From: JBBAGC01 sp964491265
Lineage (GTDB): Bacteria; Spirochaetota; UBA4802; UBA5550
Length of the DNA stretch: 64,000 nt
Reading direction: 5' to 3'
NCBI GenBank assembly: GCA_964491265.1
Contig: CAZBFP010000002.1
Coordinates: 124,001-188,000 of the forward strand
Both the position numbers and the translations under genes were made by a program. The notes under the pieces were generated by a model. That model saw only the letters and a program-made list of their open reading frames with translations, ran no database searches and was not told the DNA's origin. Shown here piece by piece: positions 15,954-25,811 of the stretch (position 1 is the stretch's first letter; every line of letters starts with the position of its first letter).

Positions 15954-17445
15954 TCCCCTTACTGCAGCGGGCAATGATTGACTCCACAAGCCCCTCTACA
16001 GTGAATTCCTCTGCTTCGATATGAGGGGTATGCCCCAGGCCTCTGAGGGTTTCACTTGTTACAGGGCCTATGCTGGCAAGCTCTGCATCCGTGCTTTCAA
16101 TAATGGAAAAGAAGTTTTTTGCTGTTGATGAACTTGTAAATGTTATTATATCAGCATTTTTTACCTCATCTATTGTTCCCTGATCAGCAGATTCGGGGGG
16201 CAGAGCAGTATATATGTGAATTCTTTCAACATCTGCCCCGGAATCTTTGAGCCCCTGTGTCAGCACATGCCTTGCATCAGCAGCGCATGGGAGAAGAATT
16301 TTTGAGCCTTTAAGGTCCTGTTTCTGCATTTCTTTAAGGAGAGATTCAGCAACAAATTCGGGAGGCACAAGGTCTGCTCTTAAGCCGTATTTATGGAGCT
16401 CATCTGCCGTGGCTCTTCCGATAGCAGCGATTTTTATATCACCCAGTGACCGGGCATCCCTCCCTGTCAAAAAAAGTTCTTCAAAGAATATGGATATGGC
16501 ATTCTGTGATGTAAAAACAAGCCAGCTGTATCGGGAAATATTTTTTAAAGCTTCATGAAGGGGAGACATGTCGCTGCTTTTCTTTATACTGATTACAGGG
16601 AGTTCAATTGTTCTTGCTCCAAGAATTGTGAGCATTTTTGAAAGCCTTGATGCCTGTTCTCTGGTGCGGGTGACTACAATTTTTTTCCCGAAGAGGGGTT
16701 GGTTGTCGAACCAGCGGAGCTTATCCCTCAGTGTAACAACCCCGCCCATGATTATTATTGCAGGGGGCTTCATTTTAGCCTTTTCCACTTCATCTGCAAT
16801 TTGTGAAAGTGGCGCAGTGATCACTCTCTGCTCCGGTCTGGTGCCCCAGGATATTATTCCGACAGGGGTTTGGGGATCGAAGTTTTTATCTTCAATAAGT
16901 TTTCTGCTTATATACTTCAGGTTTTTCATCCCCATGAGAAAGACAAATGTTTTTTCAGGATTGTATTCGGGGAAATTCACATCATCATCTTCATCCGCGT
17001 CAGCTCTCCGGTGTCCGCTTACAACTTCAAATGCATTGGCAAAATTCCTGTGTGTAAGAGGTATACCTGCGTATGCAGGGGCTGAATAAAATGATGAAAC
17101 TCCGGGAATAATTACAAAAGGGATTCCACGGGCTTCAAGCTCTTCAGCCTCCTCCCCCCCTCTGCCGAAAATAAAAGGGTCACCACCTTTCAGTCTTACA
17201 ACAGTTTTCCCCTCCAGGGCTTTTTGAACAATGAGAGTATTTATTTCATCCTGGGTAAGGGTATGGCTGCTCCCCTCTTTCCCCACGTAAATAATTTCAC
17301 AATCACGCCCCTGGACAAAGCTTTTATCCGCCAGGTAGTCGTATATAATGCAGTGAGCTTCTTCAAGTGCACGCAAGGCTTTTAAAGATATAAGTTCCGG
17401 ATCGCCCGGGCCTGCTCCAACAAGATAAACCAGTCCTTTTTTCAT
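15946..17445 (-). CDS. cobA-hemD: Uroporphyrinogen-III C-methyltransferase / uroporphyrinogen-III synthase fusion
   Basis: A 499-residue bifunctional enzyme. Residues 1 to about 245 are SUMT (CobA): YLVGAGPGDPELISLKAL and VRLKGGDPFIFGRGGEE bind SAM and substrate, giving precorrin-2 for siroheme or cobalamin. Residues about 250-495 are HemD, which closes hydroxymethylbilane to uroporphyrinogen III (FGKKIVVTRTREQASRLSKM; WLVFTSQNAISIFFEEL). The fusion is well known in clostridia and other anaerobes. It overlaps hemC by 4 bp (ATGA), so the substrate is made and used by neighbours. hemA and hemB are not in the window. Confidence 0.95.
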   Translation of the reverse strand: MKKGLVYLVGAGPGDPELISLKALRALEEAHCIIYDYLADKSFVQGRDCEIIYVGKEGSSHTLTQDEINTLIVQKALEGKTVVRLKGGDPFIFGRGGEEAEELEARGIPFVIIPGVSSFYSAPAYAGIPLTHRNFANAFEVVSGHRRADADEDDDVNFPEYNPEKTFVFLMGMKNLKYISRKLIEDKNFDPQTPVGIISWGTRPEQRVITAPLSQIADEVEKAKMKPPAIIIMGGVVTLRDKLRWFDNQPLFGKKIVVTRTREQASRLSKMLTILGARTIELPVISIKKSSDMSPLHEALKNISRYSWLVFTSQNAISIFFEELFLTGRDARSLGDIKIAAIGRATADELHKYGLRADLVPPEFVAESLLKEMQKQDLKGSKILLPCAADARHVLTQGLKDSGADVERIHIYTALPPESADQGTIDEVKNADIITFTSSSTAKNFFSIIESTDAELASIGPVTSETLRGLGHTPHIEAEEFTVEGLVESIIARCSKGTN

Positions 17446-18350
17446 AGGTATTTATCCGCTCCATCTTTTTTCATCATTTCAGCCAGATTTTCCCCTATTG
17501 TTTCAGGGTCAGAGCCTGTAATTTTTTTTCTTATGAGTCCATCCCCCGCAGGGGAGGCTACTACCCCCTCAAGCGTAATGGAATCACCTTCATAAAAAGC
17601 AAGTGCTCCAATAGGGACATGGCACCCTCCGCCGAAGTGCTTAAGAAATGTCCTTTCCGCCTTAACCATTTCTGCGGTGGGTGCGTGAGTAAGCTTATTT
17701 ACAATATCAAATAATTCAGTGTCATCTGACCTTACCTGAAGACCGAGAGCGCCCTGTGCAGGTGCAGGAATAAAAATATTCTCTGTGAGAATCTGTGTTT
17801 TATATTTACTCAGGTCAAGGTTAACCCTTTCTGCGCCTGCTTTAGCCATTACAATTGCATCGAACTGTTTCTCCTCAAGTTTGCGGAGCCTGGTATTAAC
17901 ATTGCCGCGGAGAGGTTCGATTGTAAGTGATGAGTCCAGATTTCTAATCTGCGCCATGCGTCTCATTGAACTTGTGCCGATTATAGAACCCGTTCTTACA
18001 TTGAGTCCGTCTTTCTCTTCAAAGGCATGAGGGTGGATTATGAGCATGTCATAGAAGCTTCCCCGCTCAGGGACTGCTGCAATTGTGAGGCCCGGTACAT
18101 CTTCAGTGGGGAGGTCTTTCAGTGAATGAACTGCAAGGTCGATTTCATTTCCAAGAAGGGCTTCTTCAATCTCCTTGGTGAAAAATCCCTTCCCTTCCAT
18201 CTTGTCAAAGGAGACATTCTGTATTTTATCACCCTGGGTTTTTATTATTATTATTTCAGTATTCTCTTTTCCAAGGAGATCCGCCACATGATTGGCCTGC
18301 CAGAGTGCCAGGTCGCTCCCCCTTGTTCCGATACGGATTTTTTTAATCAT
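17442..18350 (-). CDS. hemC: Hydroxymethylbilane synthase (porphobilinogen deaminase)
   Basis: HemC joins four porphobilinogen units into hydroxymethylbilane. The 302 residues begin KIRIGTRGSDLALWQANHVA. They include VHSLKDLPTEDVPGL and the dipyrromethane-cofactor Cys in HFGGGCHVPIGALAF. The length is normal. It is first of the two-gene hemC / cobA-hemD operon with a 4-bp overlap. Confidence 0.97.
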   Translation of the reverse strand: MIKKIRIGTRGSDLALWQANHVADLLGKENTEIIIIKTQGDKIQNVSFDKMEGKGFFTKEIEEALLGNEIDLAVHSLKDLPTEDVPGLTIAAVPERGSFYDMLIIHPHAFEEKDGLNVRTGSIIGTSSMRRMAQIRNLDSSLTIEPLRGNVNTRLRKLEEKQFDAIVMAKAGAERVNLDLSKYKTQILTENIFIPAPAQGALGLQVRSDDTELFDIVNKLTHAPTAEMVKAERTFLKHFGGGCHVPIGALAFYEGDSITLEGVVASPAGDGLIRKKITGSDPETIGENLAEMMKKDGADKYL

Positions 18351-18542
18351 TAAGACCCCATTTTAATCAATTTTTCAGTTGCTCTGTTAAAGATATGAAT
18401 AGAGGAAATGCTGTCAATTTATTATTCATTTGACAGTGACCTCCTGTATTTACAAATAAGAAACTCAGCAGAGAAATAAAATTTTTATTCCGGAATTATT
18501 AGTTTTAATGCTTTTATTCAGAGGAATATAGAGGGGGATATA

Positions 18543-18860
18543 ATGTACTGGACAAGCCTTATTATTGCCGGAGTTTTTGAAATCGGATGGCCCCTGGGGC
18601 TTAAATTATCACAGACTATGTCTTCGAAATTATTCGGGATTCTTCTTGCTGTTGTGTCAATGAGCCTGAGCGGTTTCTTTTTATGGATAGCCCAGAAAGC
18701 GATCCCTATCGGCACAGCCTATGCTGTATGGACAGGTATTGGTGCTGTTGGTACTCTTTTTGTCGGTGTAATATTTTTCGGCGATTCGGCAGGATTCTGG
18801 AGAATGGCTTCTGCATCATTAATTGTTATTGGTATTGTAGGATTAAAGATTGCAGGGTGA
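18543..18860 (+). CDS. gdx: SMR family exporter, guanidinium (Gdx/SugE) type
   Basis: The 105-residue protein has four membrane helices, as for all small multidrug resistance proteins, which work as dual-topology dimers driven by protons. Glu13 is the conserved central carboxylate. The segment FEIGWPLGLK with GTAYAVWTGIGAVGT is the Gdx/SugE signature rather than EmrE. Gdx proteins export guanidinium. I see no guanidine riboswitch in the 190 bp upstream. The start ATG follows AGAGGGGGAT. It is a single gene, divergent from hemC. Confidence 0.85.
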   Translation: MYWTSLIIAGVFEIGWPLGLKLSQTMSSKLFGILLAVVSMSLSGFFLWIAQKAIPIGTAYAVWTGIGAVGTLFVGVIFFGDSAGFWRMASASLIVIGIVGLKIAG

Positions 18861-18980
18861 GATTTGAATTTATTGCTGAATCAGGCCAGTTCTCTGTAGA
18901 ATATCATTATATTCCTCACTGGTATGTTCTGAAAAAACTGATAGATTGATTCATTAACAGTATAATGAATGAAGAGAAAG

Positions 18981-19634
18981 TCAATTAATATTAACCCGCT
19001 GTATATTCTGCATAGTGTCCGATTCAATTATATGAACACCCTCTATTTCCTTTAAGCTGTATTTATACATGGCCATTGCAACCTTTTCAGCATCAATTGC
19101 CCGGTATTTCAGAGGGATGAATATTTTGAAAATCCGCATTATGATATTTGCAAATGTTTCACCCGGGCGGGTTTCTTCGCGGTTCCCTTTTAAAAGGGAG
19201 GGGCGGAAAATAAAAACTGTTTTAAAGGGAATCTGCTTTACCACGTTTTCGGTTTCACCCTTTACCCTGTTGTAGAATACCCTGGAATTTTTATCAGCAC
19301 CCATTGCTGAAACAAGCAGAAATTTTGATGCATCTTTTTCAAATCCGCTCTGTGCAAGGCCTGTTATGTACTTATAATCTACTTCTCTAAAAGCATCAGC
19401 AGAGCCTGCCTTTTTTATCGTGGTGCCGAGACAGCAGAAAATATGATCTGCCCGTATCTTTGACTCATCCGGATTTCTGTAGTCATAGATTACCTGTTCA
19501 AGCTTATGGGATGTTATTTCAAGGGGTCTGCGCACGAGGATTATTACTTTTCCATATTCACTGCTTTTTATAAGGATTTCTGTAAGATGCCTCCCTACAA
19601 GGCCAGAAGCTCCGGTTACTAATGCTGTTTTCAT
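18981..19634 (-). CDS. NAD(P)-binding Rossmann protein, TIP30/HTATIP2-like
   Basis: A 217-residue atypical short-chain dehydrogenase. The cofactor loop is LVTGASGLVGRHL; HIFCCLGTTIKKAGSADAFR and FLLVSAMGADKNSRVFYNRV (with the YxxxK-like YNRVKG) are characteristic of TIP30-type proteins. The substrate is unknown. Bacterial homologues are often annotated only as nucleoside-diphosphate-sugar epimerases. It is a single gene, convergent with gdx. A 30-bp piece of it recurs at 21645-21674. Confidence 0.8.
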   Translation of the reverse strand: MKTALVTGASGLVGRHLTEILIKSSEYGKVIILVRRPLEITSHKLEQVIYDYRNPDESKIRADHIFCCLGTTIKKAGSADAFREVDYKYITGLAQSGFEKDASKFLLVSAMGADKNSRVFYNRVKGETENVVKQIPFKTVFIFRPSLLKGNREETRPGETFANIIMRIFKIFIPLKYRAIDAEKVAMAMYKYSLKEIEGVHIIESDTMQNIQRVNIN

Positions 19635-19906
19635 ATTATCACCTTTTTATGGAAATGAGAACCTGTTTACGGATTCCTGTAAATTAAAATTTAAATTATC
19701 GGTTAATTATCAGGGGGAAATTATTTACTTCCATGCCGGATGTGTTTCAATTACCCCTTATTGAAAAATATTCCCGGATTACATCTTTTTTAGTTACCGG
19801 AATTATTTCACCAGAAGGCCTCCCGCTATCCGATGTAAAAACGAAGCAGTAAATATTTGACTTTCACGGGAAAATCATTACCATTAATAAAAAAAAGAGG
19901 GTTATA

Positions 19907-21358
19907 ATGAATAAAAGAAATATAATGGCTGTAATTTTCGCAGTATTGACTACAGGTGCCTGTTCAGGCAGTAATTACAATATTCCAATATTAAATGCAC
20001 AGGACTCAGCATTTAAAAATAAACTGCCTATCCCGCCTGTTCTTAAGCCGGTTGAAGAAAAAAATATATCCAGATACACTCTCCAGGTACAACAGGGGAA
20101 CTATGAATTTATCAAAGGGGAAATGGTATACACCTATGGCTACAATGGCCCGATACTGGGGCCGACAATAAAAGTAAAGAGAGGCCAGAAGGTAAGTATT
20201 GAGGTTCAAAATTTATTGAGAGAATTCACAACAGTTCACTGGCATGGCATGCTTGTTCCGGGAGATATGGATGGAGGGCCGCATCAGGTAATAAGTCCAG
20301 GAAAAAAATGGACAGCGTCTTTTACTGTAAATCAACCAGCTGCTACTGCATGGTATCATCCCCATGGCCTTGGAACAACAGCCCGGCAGGTGTACATGGG
20401 TCTGGCTGGTTTGTTTATTGTTGAGGATGAAATTTCTGATAAACTGAATATTCCCCGGGAGTATGGAGTAAATGATATACCATTAATTGTGCAGGATAAA
20501 AGACTGTCGGAGGAAGGAGTGCCGCTCTACTTAACCGGCATGAGAGATATAATGGTTGGGATGCTCGGCAATACAATACTGGTAAATGGAGTGATTACAC
20601 CGCACCTTACTGTTACAAAAAATAAATACAGGCTGAGAATTCTCAATGGATCAAATGCACGGGTGTATAATTTTTCATTTAATGACAATAGTCCCTTTTT
20701 TATAATTGCAACGGACGGTGGTTTTCTTGAAAAACCTGTTAAAAGAAAGAATATAATTCTTTCTCCGGGTGAACGTATTGAAATAATAGCAGATTTCAGT
20801 AAATACAGTGACGGGAGAAATGTTAAACTGGTTTCAGGGAATATTGATATTATGGAATTCAGAGTTAATGGCATAGAAAAGGAAACAGCAATAATTCCTG
20901 AAAGACTTGCGAACATTAATGGATATGATCCATCTTCATCAAAAAGGGCCAGACTTTTTCAGCTTGAGGGGATGGGGCATATGGTTGCTATAAACGGCAG
21001 GAAGATGAATATTAACCGCATTGACGAATATATGAATTATAATGATACTGAAATCTGGACAATTACAAGTTCTACAGCTATGCACGGCAGAGGCATGATG
21101 GGCGGAGGTATGATGGGCAGAATGGGTCCGGATGTTTTACATAATTTTCATGCTCACGGAGTTCACTTTTTAATACTCAGTCGTAACGGAATCCCTCCCG
21201 GAGACCATGAAAAGGGGTGGAAAGATACAGTTCTTCTAAATGAAAATGAAGAGGTAAAAGTTATAACCAGATTTCTTTACAGGGGGATTTTCATGTATCA
21301 TTGCCATATTCTTGAACATGAAGATAATGGCATGATGGGGCAGTTCAAAGTAAAGTAA
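19907..21358 (+). CDS. Multicopper oxidase, CueO-like, lipoprotein
   Basis: A 483-residue secreted oxidase. The signal peptide ends in a lipobox (TTGAC, Cys at residue 19), so it is likely anchored to a membrane on the periplasmic side. Copper ligands appear in order: HWHGML, WYHPHGLG, HNFHAHGVHF and MYHCHILEHEDNGMM (type 1 Cys, His and axial Met, with the type 2/3 histidines). A Met-rich patch before the third site (MHGRGMMGGGMMGRMG) recalls the copper-binding segment of CueO, which suggests cuprous-ion oxidation and copper tolerance. It needs oxygen, which is notable if the host is mainly anaerobic. It is a single gene with AAGAGGG upstream of the ATG. Confidence 0.9.
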   Translation: MNKRNIMAVIFAVLTTGACSGSNYNIPILNAQDSAFKNKLPIPPVLKPVEEKNISRYTLQVQQGNYEFIKGEMVYTYGYNGPILGPTIKVKRGQKVSIEVQNLLREFTTVHWHGMLVPGDMDGGPHQVISPGKKWTASFTVNQPAATAWYHPHGLGTTARQVYMGLAGLFIVEDEISDKLNIPREYGVNDIPLIVQDKRLSEEGVPLYLTGMRDIMVGMLGNTILVNGVITPHLTVTKNKYRLRILNGSNARVYNFSFNDNSPFFIIATDGGFLEKPVKRKNIILSPGERIEIIADFSKYSDGRNVKLVSGNIDIMEFRVNGIEKETAIIPERLANINGYDPSSSKRARLFQLEGMGHMVAINGRKMNINRIDEYMNYNDTEIWTITSSTAMHGRGMMGGGMMGRMGPDVLHNFHAHGVHFLILSRNGIPPGDHEKGWKDTVLLNENEEVKVITRFLYRGIFMYHCHILEHEDNGMMGQFKVK

Positions 21359-21742
21359 GACATGGTAAAATCTTAATCACGTGAAGTCGTTATGAGCTTG
21401 ATAAAATCAGAAAACAGATTCAGGAAAGAAATTCATGAAGTTAAATCTTTACAGAGTAATGATATCACTCTGATATTAAACGCAAGGATCCCATTGTGAC
21501 CTATCCGCAGCTGATCCTGATTCACCTGGCAATAGTTCTGCCGGTTTTTCTGAAATTTAATTTAAACGGGTCGTATTGAATACTTTTTGCCCGGGCCGTT
21601 CAGGATTGCTGCCGCTATTCCAGGATACCCCAGCTAAACATCTTCGGATTTTTGTAGTCATAGATTACCTGTTCCTGAATAAATAAATATTGACTTTAAT
21701 ATTTATTTATTCAAATTAATTCATTTTGAGGTTAAAGGAATA
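21359..21742. other. 384-bp gap with apparent gene remnants
   Basis: No intact gene. A short frame at about 21480-21580 reads KDPIVTYPQLILIHLAIVLP and looks like part of a lost membrane protein. At 21645-21674 a 30-bp sequence matches the TIP30-like gene (19470-19499) at 29 of 30 positions in the same orientation. The last 60 bp are AT-rich and probably hold the comB promoter. Confidence 0.4.
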
Positions 21743-22441
21743 ATGAATATAAAAATTCTACATCTATTGGAAGGTGCAAAAGAATCTAAAGGACTGGCTG
21801 TGGTAATAGATGTATTCAGAGCATTTACTGTTCAGTGCTACTTATTCGCAGGCGGGGCAAAGGAGATAATTGCTGTCAGTGATATTGACACTGCTTACGA
21901 TATCAGAAAAAAAAACAGCAGCTATATACTGATTGGTGAACGGGAGGAAAGAGTACCGGAAGGGTTCGATTTTGGAAACTCTCCTACACATATTGAAAAT
22001 ATAAATTTTCAGAATAAAACAATAATACATACCACAAGTGCAGGTACGCAGGGCCTGGTAAATGCTGTCAATGCTGAAGAGCGTATTACAGGGAGCTTTG
22101 TAAATGCCGATGCTATTGTGCGGTATATAAAACAGAAAAATCCGGCAGAAGTATCGCTTGTGTGTATGGGATATTCCATGAAGCATCCGTCTGAAGAAGA
22201 TACATTGTGTGCGGAATATATCAAACAATCGCTTGAAGGGAGAAAACCGGATTTCGAAAAAATGAAAGGGATAATAAAAAGCACAAGTGCTCAGCGGCTT
22301 TTTGACCCGCAGAATCAGGATTTTTCTCCCTATACCGATTTCGAAAAGTGTATGAAGCCGGGAATATTCGATTTTGTAATTCAATGCAGAATCTACGACA
22401 AATATCGGGACAGCCTCCTTTGCAGAAAATATGACATCTGA
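21743..22441 (+). CDS. comB: 2-phosphosulfolactate phosphatase (ComB family)
   Basis: The 232 residues match ComB: VVIDVFRAFTVQCYLFAGGA, then FGNSPTHIENI, TIIHTTSAGTQGLVNA and SLVCMGY. ComB removes phosphate from 2-phosphosulfolactate, the second step of coenzyme M synthesis in methanogens, and needs Mg. In bacteria the family is widespread and often lacks the other com genes, as here, so the in vivo substrate may differ. It is a single gene flanked by long spacers. The start ATG follows TTAAAGGAAT. Confidence 0.85.
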   Translation: MNIKILHLLEGAKESKGLAVVIDVFRAFTVQCYLFAGGAKEIIAVSDIDTAYDIRKKNSSYILIGEREERVPEGFDFGNSPTHIENINFQNKTIIHTTSAGTQGLVNAVNAEERITGSFVNADAIVRYIKQKNPAEVSLVCMGYSMKHPSEEDTLCAEYIKQSLEGRKPDFEKMKGIIKSTSAQRLFDPQNQDFSPYTDFEKCMKPGIFDFVIQCRIYDKYRDSLLCRKYDI

Positions 22442-22668
22442 ACAGAATGCTCCAGAGTAATTTCGGCTAATAAAATTTAAGTTCAATGAACGGCGGGTTC
22501 ATGGTGAAGCAGTTTCGACTCAATCATTATGCTGGAAGGTCATAATCTTCCCCTTGCTTTACCGGTTTAAACCTTGACTGTCCGGGGAAACAGGCATTTT
22601 ATTGTAAACAATTGCAGGTAATTTGAATTAGACTGTTAACAATAAAAAAATTAATATAAACGGGGTTT

Positions 22669-24387
22669 GTGCTGGTGAAGACCATCTTTCATCTTCTGAT
22701 GATATCGTCTATTCTCTGTTCTGCTCCTGGTTTTTCATCAGAACAGAGAACAATACTTGTCGGCGGGAACGGTAACTATCCCCCCTACGAATTTATAGAT
22801 GAAGAGGGTGAACCAAACGGATATAACGTGGAGCTGACAAGGGCAATTGCCAGGGTGATGGGGATAGATGTTCGTTTTGAACTTGGCGATTGGAGAGTAG
22901 TCAGGAGGGGCCTTGAGGATGGAACTGTTGATGTTCTCCAGGGGATGTCATATTCGGAGGGAAGGGCAAAGGTTGTTGATTTTTCCGTGCCGCATACTAT
23001 TGTAAATCATTCAATTTATACCAGAACAGGGGTAGAAACTATAACAACCCTCCAGGGGCTTGCGGGAAAGGAAGTTGCGTTCCATGCCATGGGCTTTACG
23101 CATAATTATCTCTCTGAAAAAAAGATAGCTGTAATCCCGGTTTTAACCGGTACGCCGGCCGGTGCAATCAGCCTTATCGCAGCGGGAAAACCGGACTATG
23201 CGGTTGTGGCAAGCCTTCCCGCGGCTTATATTATTAAGGAGATGGATATAAAAAATGTTGTGCCCGCGGCAAACAGTGTTATTTCAGTCAAGTATTGCTA
23301 TGCCGTAAAAAGGGGTAACGCGGATCTTCTTGCGAAATTAAATGAAGGCCTTGCCATTCTGAAACAGACAGGGCAGTACCAGATCATATATGACAAATGG
23401 CTGGGTGTTCTTGAACCTAAAGGAGCCCCATGGGAAAATATTATTAAATACGGATCAATTATTTTAATTCTGTTTTTAATTGCCCTATCCGGTTCACTAC
23501 TATGGTCCTGGACCCTTAGAAAACAGGTGGCACTTCGGACTGCAGCGCTTCAGCAGGAGGTCCTGGAACGGAAGCGAACAATGAACGAACTCAAACTTAA
23601 GCAGAGACAGCTTATTCAGGCTGACAAAATGGCTTCTTTAGGCATCCTTGTATCCGGGGTTGCCCATGAAATAAATAATCCCAACGGGCTTATATTACTT
23701 AATATGCCGCTCATTCTGGATTATTTTAACGACACCCGGCATATAATTGAAGATTACTATGTCAATAATGGAGATTTCCACGTCGCAGGCCTTAAATATT
23801 CCAGGCTCAAGACAAAAATAGAGCCCAAACTCGTAGATATTCAGGACAGCGCAAAGAGAATTAAAAGGATAGTTGAGGATCTTAAGGATTTTGCCCGCAT
23901 GGATGAATCTGATATCGAACAGGTTATTGACATTAACCAGATTGCAGCAGCTGCGGTCAGGCTCCTCGAAAACAGAATTCAGAAGTCGACTAATTTTTTT
24001 AGTACTGATTACACTGCGGAGATTACATACATTAAAGGCAATCCTCAGCGAATTGAGCAGGTAATTGTTAATCTTTTACTTAATGCTTTTCAGGCTCTTC
24101 GGAATAGTGATGAAGGTGTTTGTCTTATGACTAAATATTCAAAAGAGAAAAATGAGATCATACTGGAGATACATGATGAAGGGGAGGGGGTCCTTCCGGA
24201 AAACATTCCGTATCTTACTGATCCTTTCTTTACCACAAAACGGCATACAGGAGGCACTGGACTTGGACTTTCCGTGTCAGCCGGTATAATTAAAGATCAT
24301 CATGGCTCGATGGAATTTACTTCAATACCGGGGCAAGGGACTACTGTCACAATATTTTTCCCGGCTTACGGAGGGATAATAGTATGA
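22669..24387 (+). CDS. Sensor histidine kinase with periplasmic solute-binding domain
   Basis: The 572-residue protein has a signal peptide (cleaved near residue 25). A periplasmic SBP_bac_3 domain covers about 30-245 (ILVGGNGNYPPYEFIDEEGE through IIYDKWLGVLE). One membrane helix follows near 263-282, then a coiled coil, a HisKA segment (LVSGVAHEINNPNGLILL, phospho-acceptor His) and a HATPase (NLLLNAFQA; LTDPFFTTKRHTGGTGLGLS). It lacks HAMP and PAS domains. It starts with GTG. It overlaps the NtrC-type regulator by 4 bp and lies upstream of a dicarboxylate TRAP operon with a sigma-54 promoter, so it probably senses a C4-dicarboxylate or related acid directly. The ligand is inferred from context only. 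Confidence 0.9.
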   Translation: MLVKTIFHLLMISSILCSAPGFSSEQRTILVGGNGNYPPYEFIDEEGEPNGYNVELTRAIARVMGIDVRFELGDWRVVRRGLEDGTVDVLQGMSYSEGRAKVVDFSVPHTIVNHSIYTRTGVETITTLQGLAGKEVAFHAMGFTHNYLSEKKIAVIPVLTGTPAGAISLIAAGKPDYAVVASLPAAYIIKEMDIKNVVPAANSVISVKYCYAVKRGNADLLAKLNEGLAILKQTGQYQIIYDKWLGVLEPKGAPWENIIKYGSIILILFLIALSGSLLWSWTLRKQVALRTAALQQEVLERKRTMNELKLKQRQLIQADKMASLGILVSGVAHEINNPNGLILLNMPLILDYFNDTRHIIEDYYVNNGDFHVAGLKYSRLKTKIEPKLVDIQDSAKRIKRIVEDLKDFARMDESDIEQVIDINQIAAAAVRLLENRIQKSTNFFSTDYTAEITYIKGNPQRIEQVIVNLLLNAFQALRNSDEGVCLMTKYSKEKNEIILEIHDEGEGVLPENIPYLTDPFFTTKRHTGGTGLGLSVSAGIIKDHHGSMEFTSIPGQGTTVTIFFPAYGGIIV

Positions 24388-25811
24388 AAACACATTCGTC
24401 GCTTTCATTCAGAGTTTTACTGGTAGATGATGAACCGGCATGGCTCGATTCACTAAGCCTTTCCCTGGAAAGAACAACCGGAATAACAAATATGATTCTT
24501 TGTGACGACAGCCGGAAGGTTAAAGATATTCTTTCAGCAGAAAATGTAGGGCTTGTAATCCTTGATCTTACTATGCCGCATGTATCCGGTCTTGAGCTTC
24601 TTGAATATATCTCTGAACACTACCCTACAATAAAAGTAATAATCCTTACCGGCCTTAACCAGATTGAGACTGCCGTAAGCTGCATGAAGCTTGGAGCTTT
24701 CGACTATTTCGTGAAAACTGAAGAAGAACAACGGCTGGCAAGAGGCGTACTATCCGCAATCCGCATGATTGAACTTCAGATGGAGAATAGTGAAATCAGC
24801 ACCAGGCTGCTGAGCGATTCATTGCATAATCTTTCAGCCTTTTCAGGAATAGTCTCTATTTGTAAAAAAATGCGTTCAATTTTTCAATATATTGAATCTG
24901 TAGCCGGCAGCAGCCAGCCGATTTTAATTACAGGTGAAAGCGGAGTCGGTAAAGAGCTTGCAGCCCAGGCAATCCATGCGCTCAGCGGAAGAAACAGGCC
25001 CATGATATCCGTTAATGTGGCCGGACTTGATGACCATATGTTCACCGACACACTATTCGGCCACACAAAGGGAGCGTATACCGGCGCTTCGGGTTTAAGA
25101 AACGGGCTTATCGAGGAAGCAGCGGATGGAACCCTGTTTCTTGATGAGATCGGGGATTTAAGCATTTCATCCCAGGTTAAACTGCTCCGAGTCCTTAACA
25201 ATGGGGATTATTTCCCGCTGGGGAGTGACAGACCAAAATTTTCCAGAGCAAGAATCATTGTAGCAACGAATCAGGATCTTAACAGAAAGATCGAGTCAGA
25301 TGTTTTCAGAAAAGATCTTTATTTCAGACTTAGAACTCACAGGGTCCACCTCCCCCCGCTAAGGGAAAGGCATGTGGATCTGCCACTTCTTCTTGATCAT
25401 TTCATCGAAGAAGCCGCAAAAGAATTTGAAAAGGAAAAACCGGCTGTATCAGGAGATCTGCTTCGCCTTCTTAAGTCGTACCATTTCCCCGGAAATGTCC
25501 GGGAACTCAGATCCATGGTTTATGACGCGGTTGCAAGGCACCAGCGCGGGCTTCTTCAGGTCTCATCATTTCTTGACGCCATGGGAATGCCGGAATTTTC
25601 TCCAGTTGCATCATCAGATGTATCAACGCTTAAATCCTGTGGGAATATTTACTCAACCCTCAGCCAGCTTCCGTTTATTGATGAAGCGATCGAACTTCTC
25701 GTAGATGAAGCGATGAACCGTACAGGAAACAATCAGTCCATGACAGCCCGTCTTCTCGGGATAAGCCAGTCAGCATTAAACAAGAGGCTTAAAAGAACCG
25801 GGAAGAGATAA
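24384..25811 (+). CDS. NtrC-family sigma-54-dependent response regulator
   Basis: The 475 residues hold three domains. The receiver (about 10-125) has phospho-acceptor Asp in VILDLTMPHVSG. The AAA+ domain (about 150-390) has Walker A GESGVGKE, GAYTGA (the sigma-54 contact loop, Tyr in place of Phe) and Walker B LFLDEIGDLS. The C-terminal Fis-type HTH is ARLLGISQSALNKRLK. It is translationally coupled to the sensor kinase (ATGA overlap). It most likely activates the sigma-54 promoter at 26061, about 250 bp after its stop codon, and so the dctPQM-malic enzyme genes. Confidence 0.93.
   Translation: MKTHSSLSFRVLLVDDEPAWLDSLSLSLERTTGITNMILCDDSRKVKDILSAENVGLVILDLTMPHVSGLELLEYISEHYPTIKVIILTGLNQIETAVSCMKLGAFDYFVKTEEEQRLARGVLSAIRMIELQMENSEISTRLLSDSLHNLSAFSGIVSICKKMRSIFQYIESVAGSSQPILITGESGVGKELAAQAIHALSGRNRPMISVNVAGLDDHMFTDTLFGHTKGAYTGASGLRNGLIEEAADGTLFLDEIGDLSISSQVKLLRVLNNGDYFPLGSDRPKFSRARIIVATNQDLNRKIESDVFRKDLYFRLRTHRVHLPPLRERHVDLPLLLDHFIEEAAKEFEKEKPAVSGDLLRLLKSYHFPGNVRELRSMVYDAVARHQRGLLQVSSFLDAMGMPEFSPVASSDVSTLKSCGNIYSTLSQLPFIDEAIELLVDEAMNRTGNNQSMTARLLGISQSALNKRLKRTGKR

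Noticed and set aside
18361..18542. Guanidine riboswitch upstream of the gdx exporter
   Set aside because: I looked for the conserved guanidine-I, -II and -III motifs and found none in the 182-bp region.
21842..22486. A 214-codon open frame antisense to comB
   Set aside because: ComB on the plus strand is a recognisable enzyme; the antisense product is Phe/Cys/Ile-rich without any family pattern.
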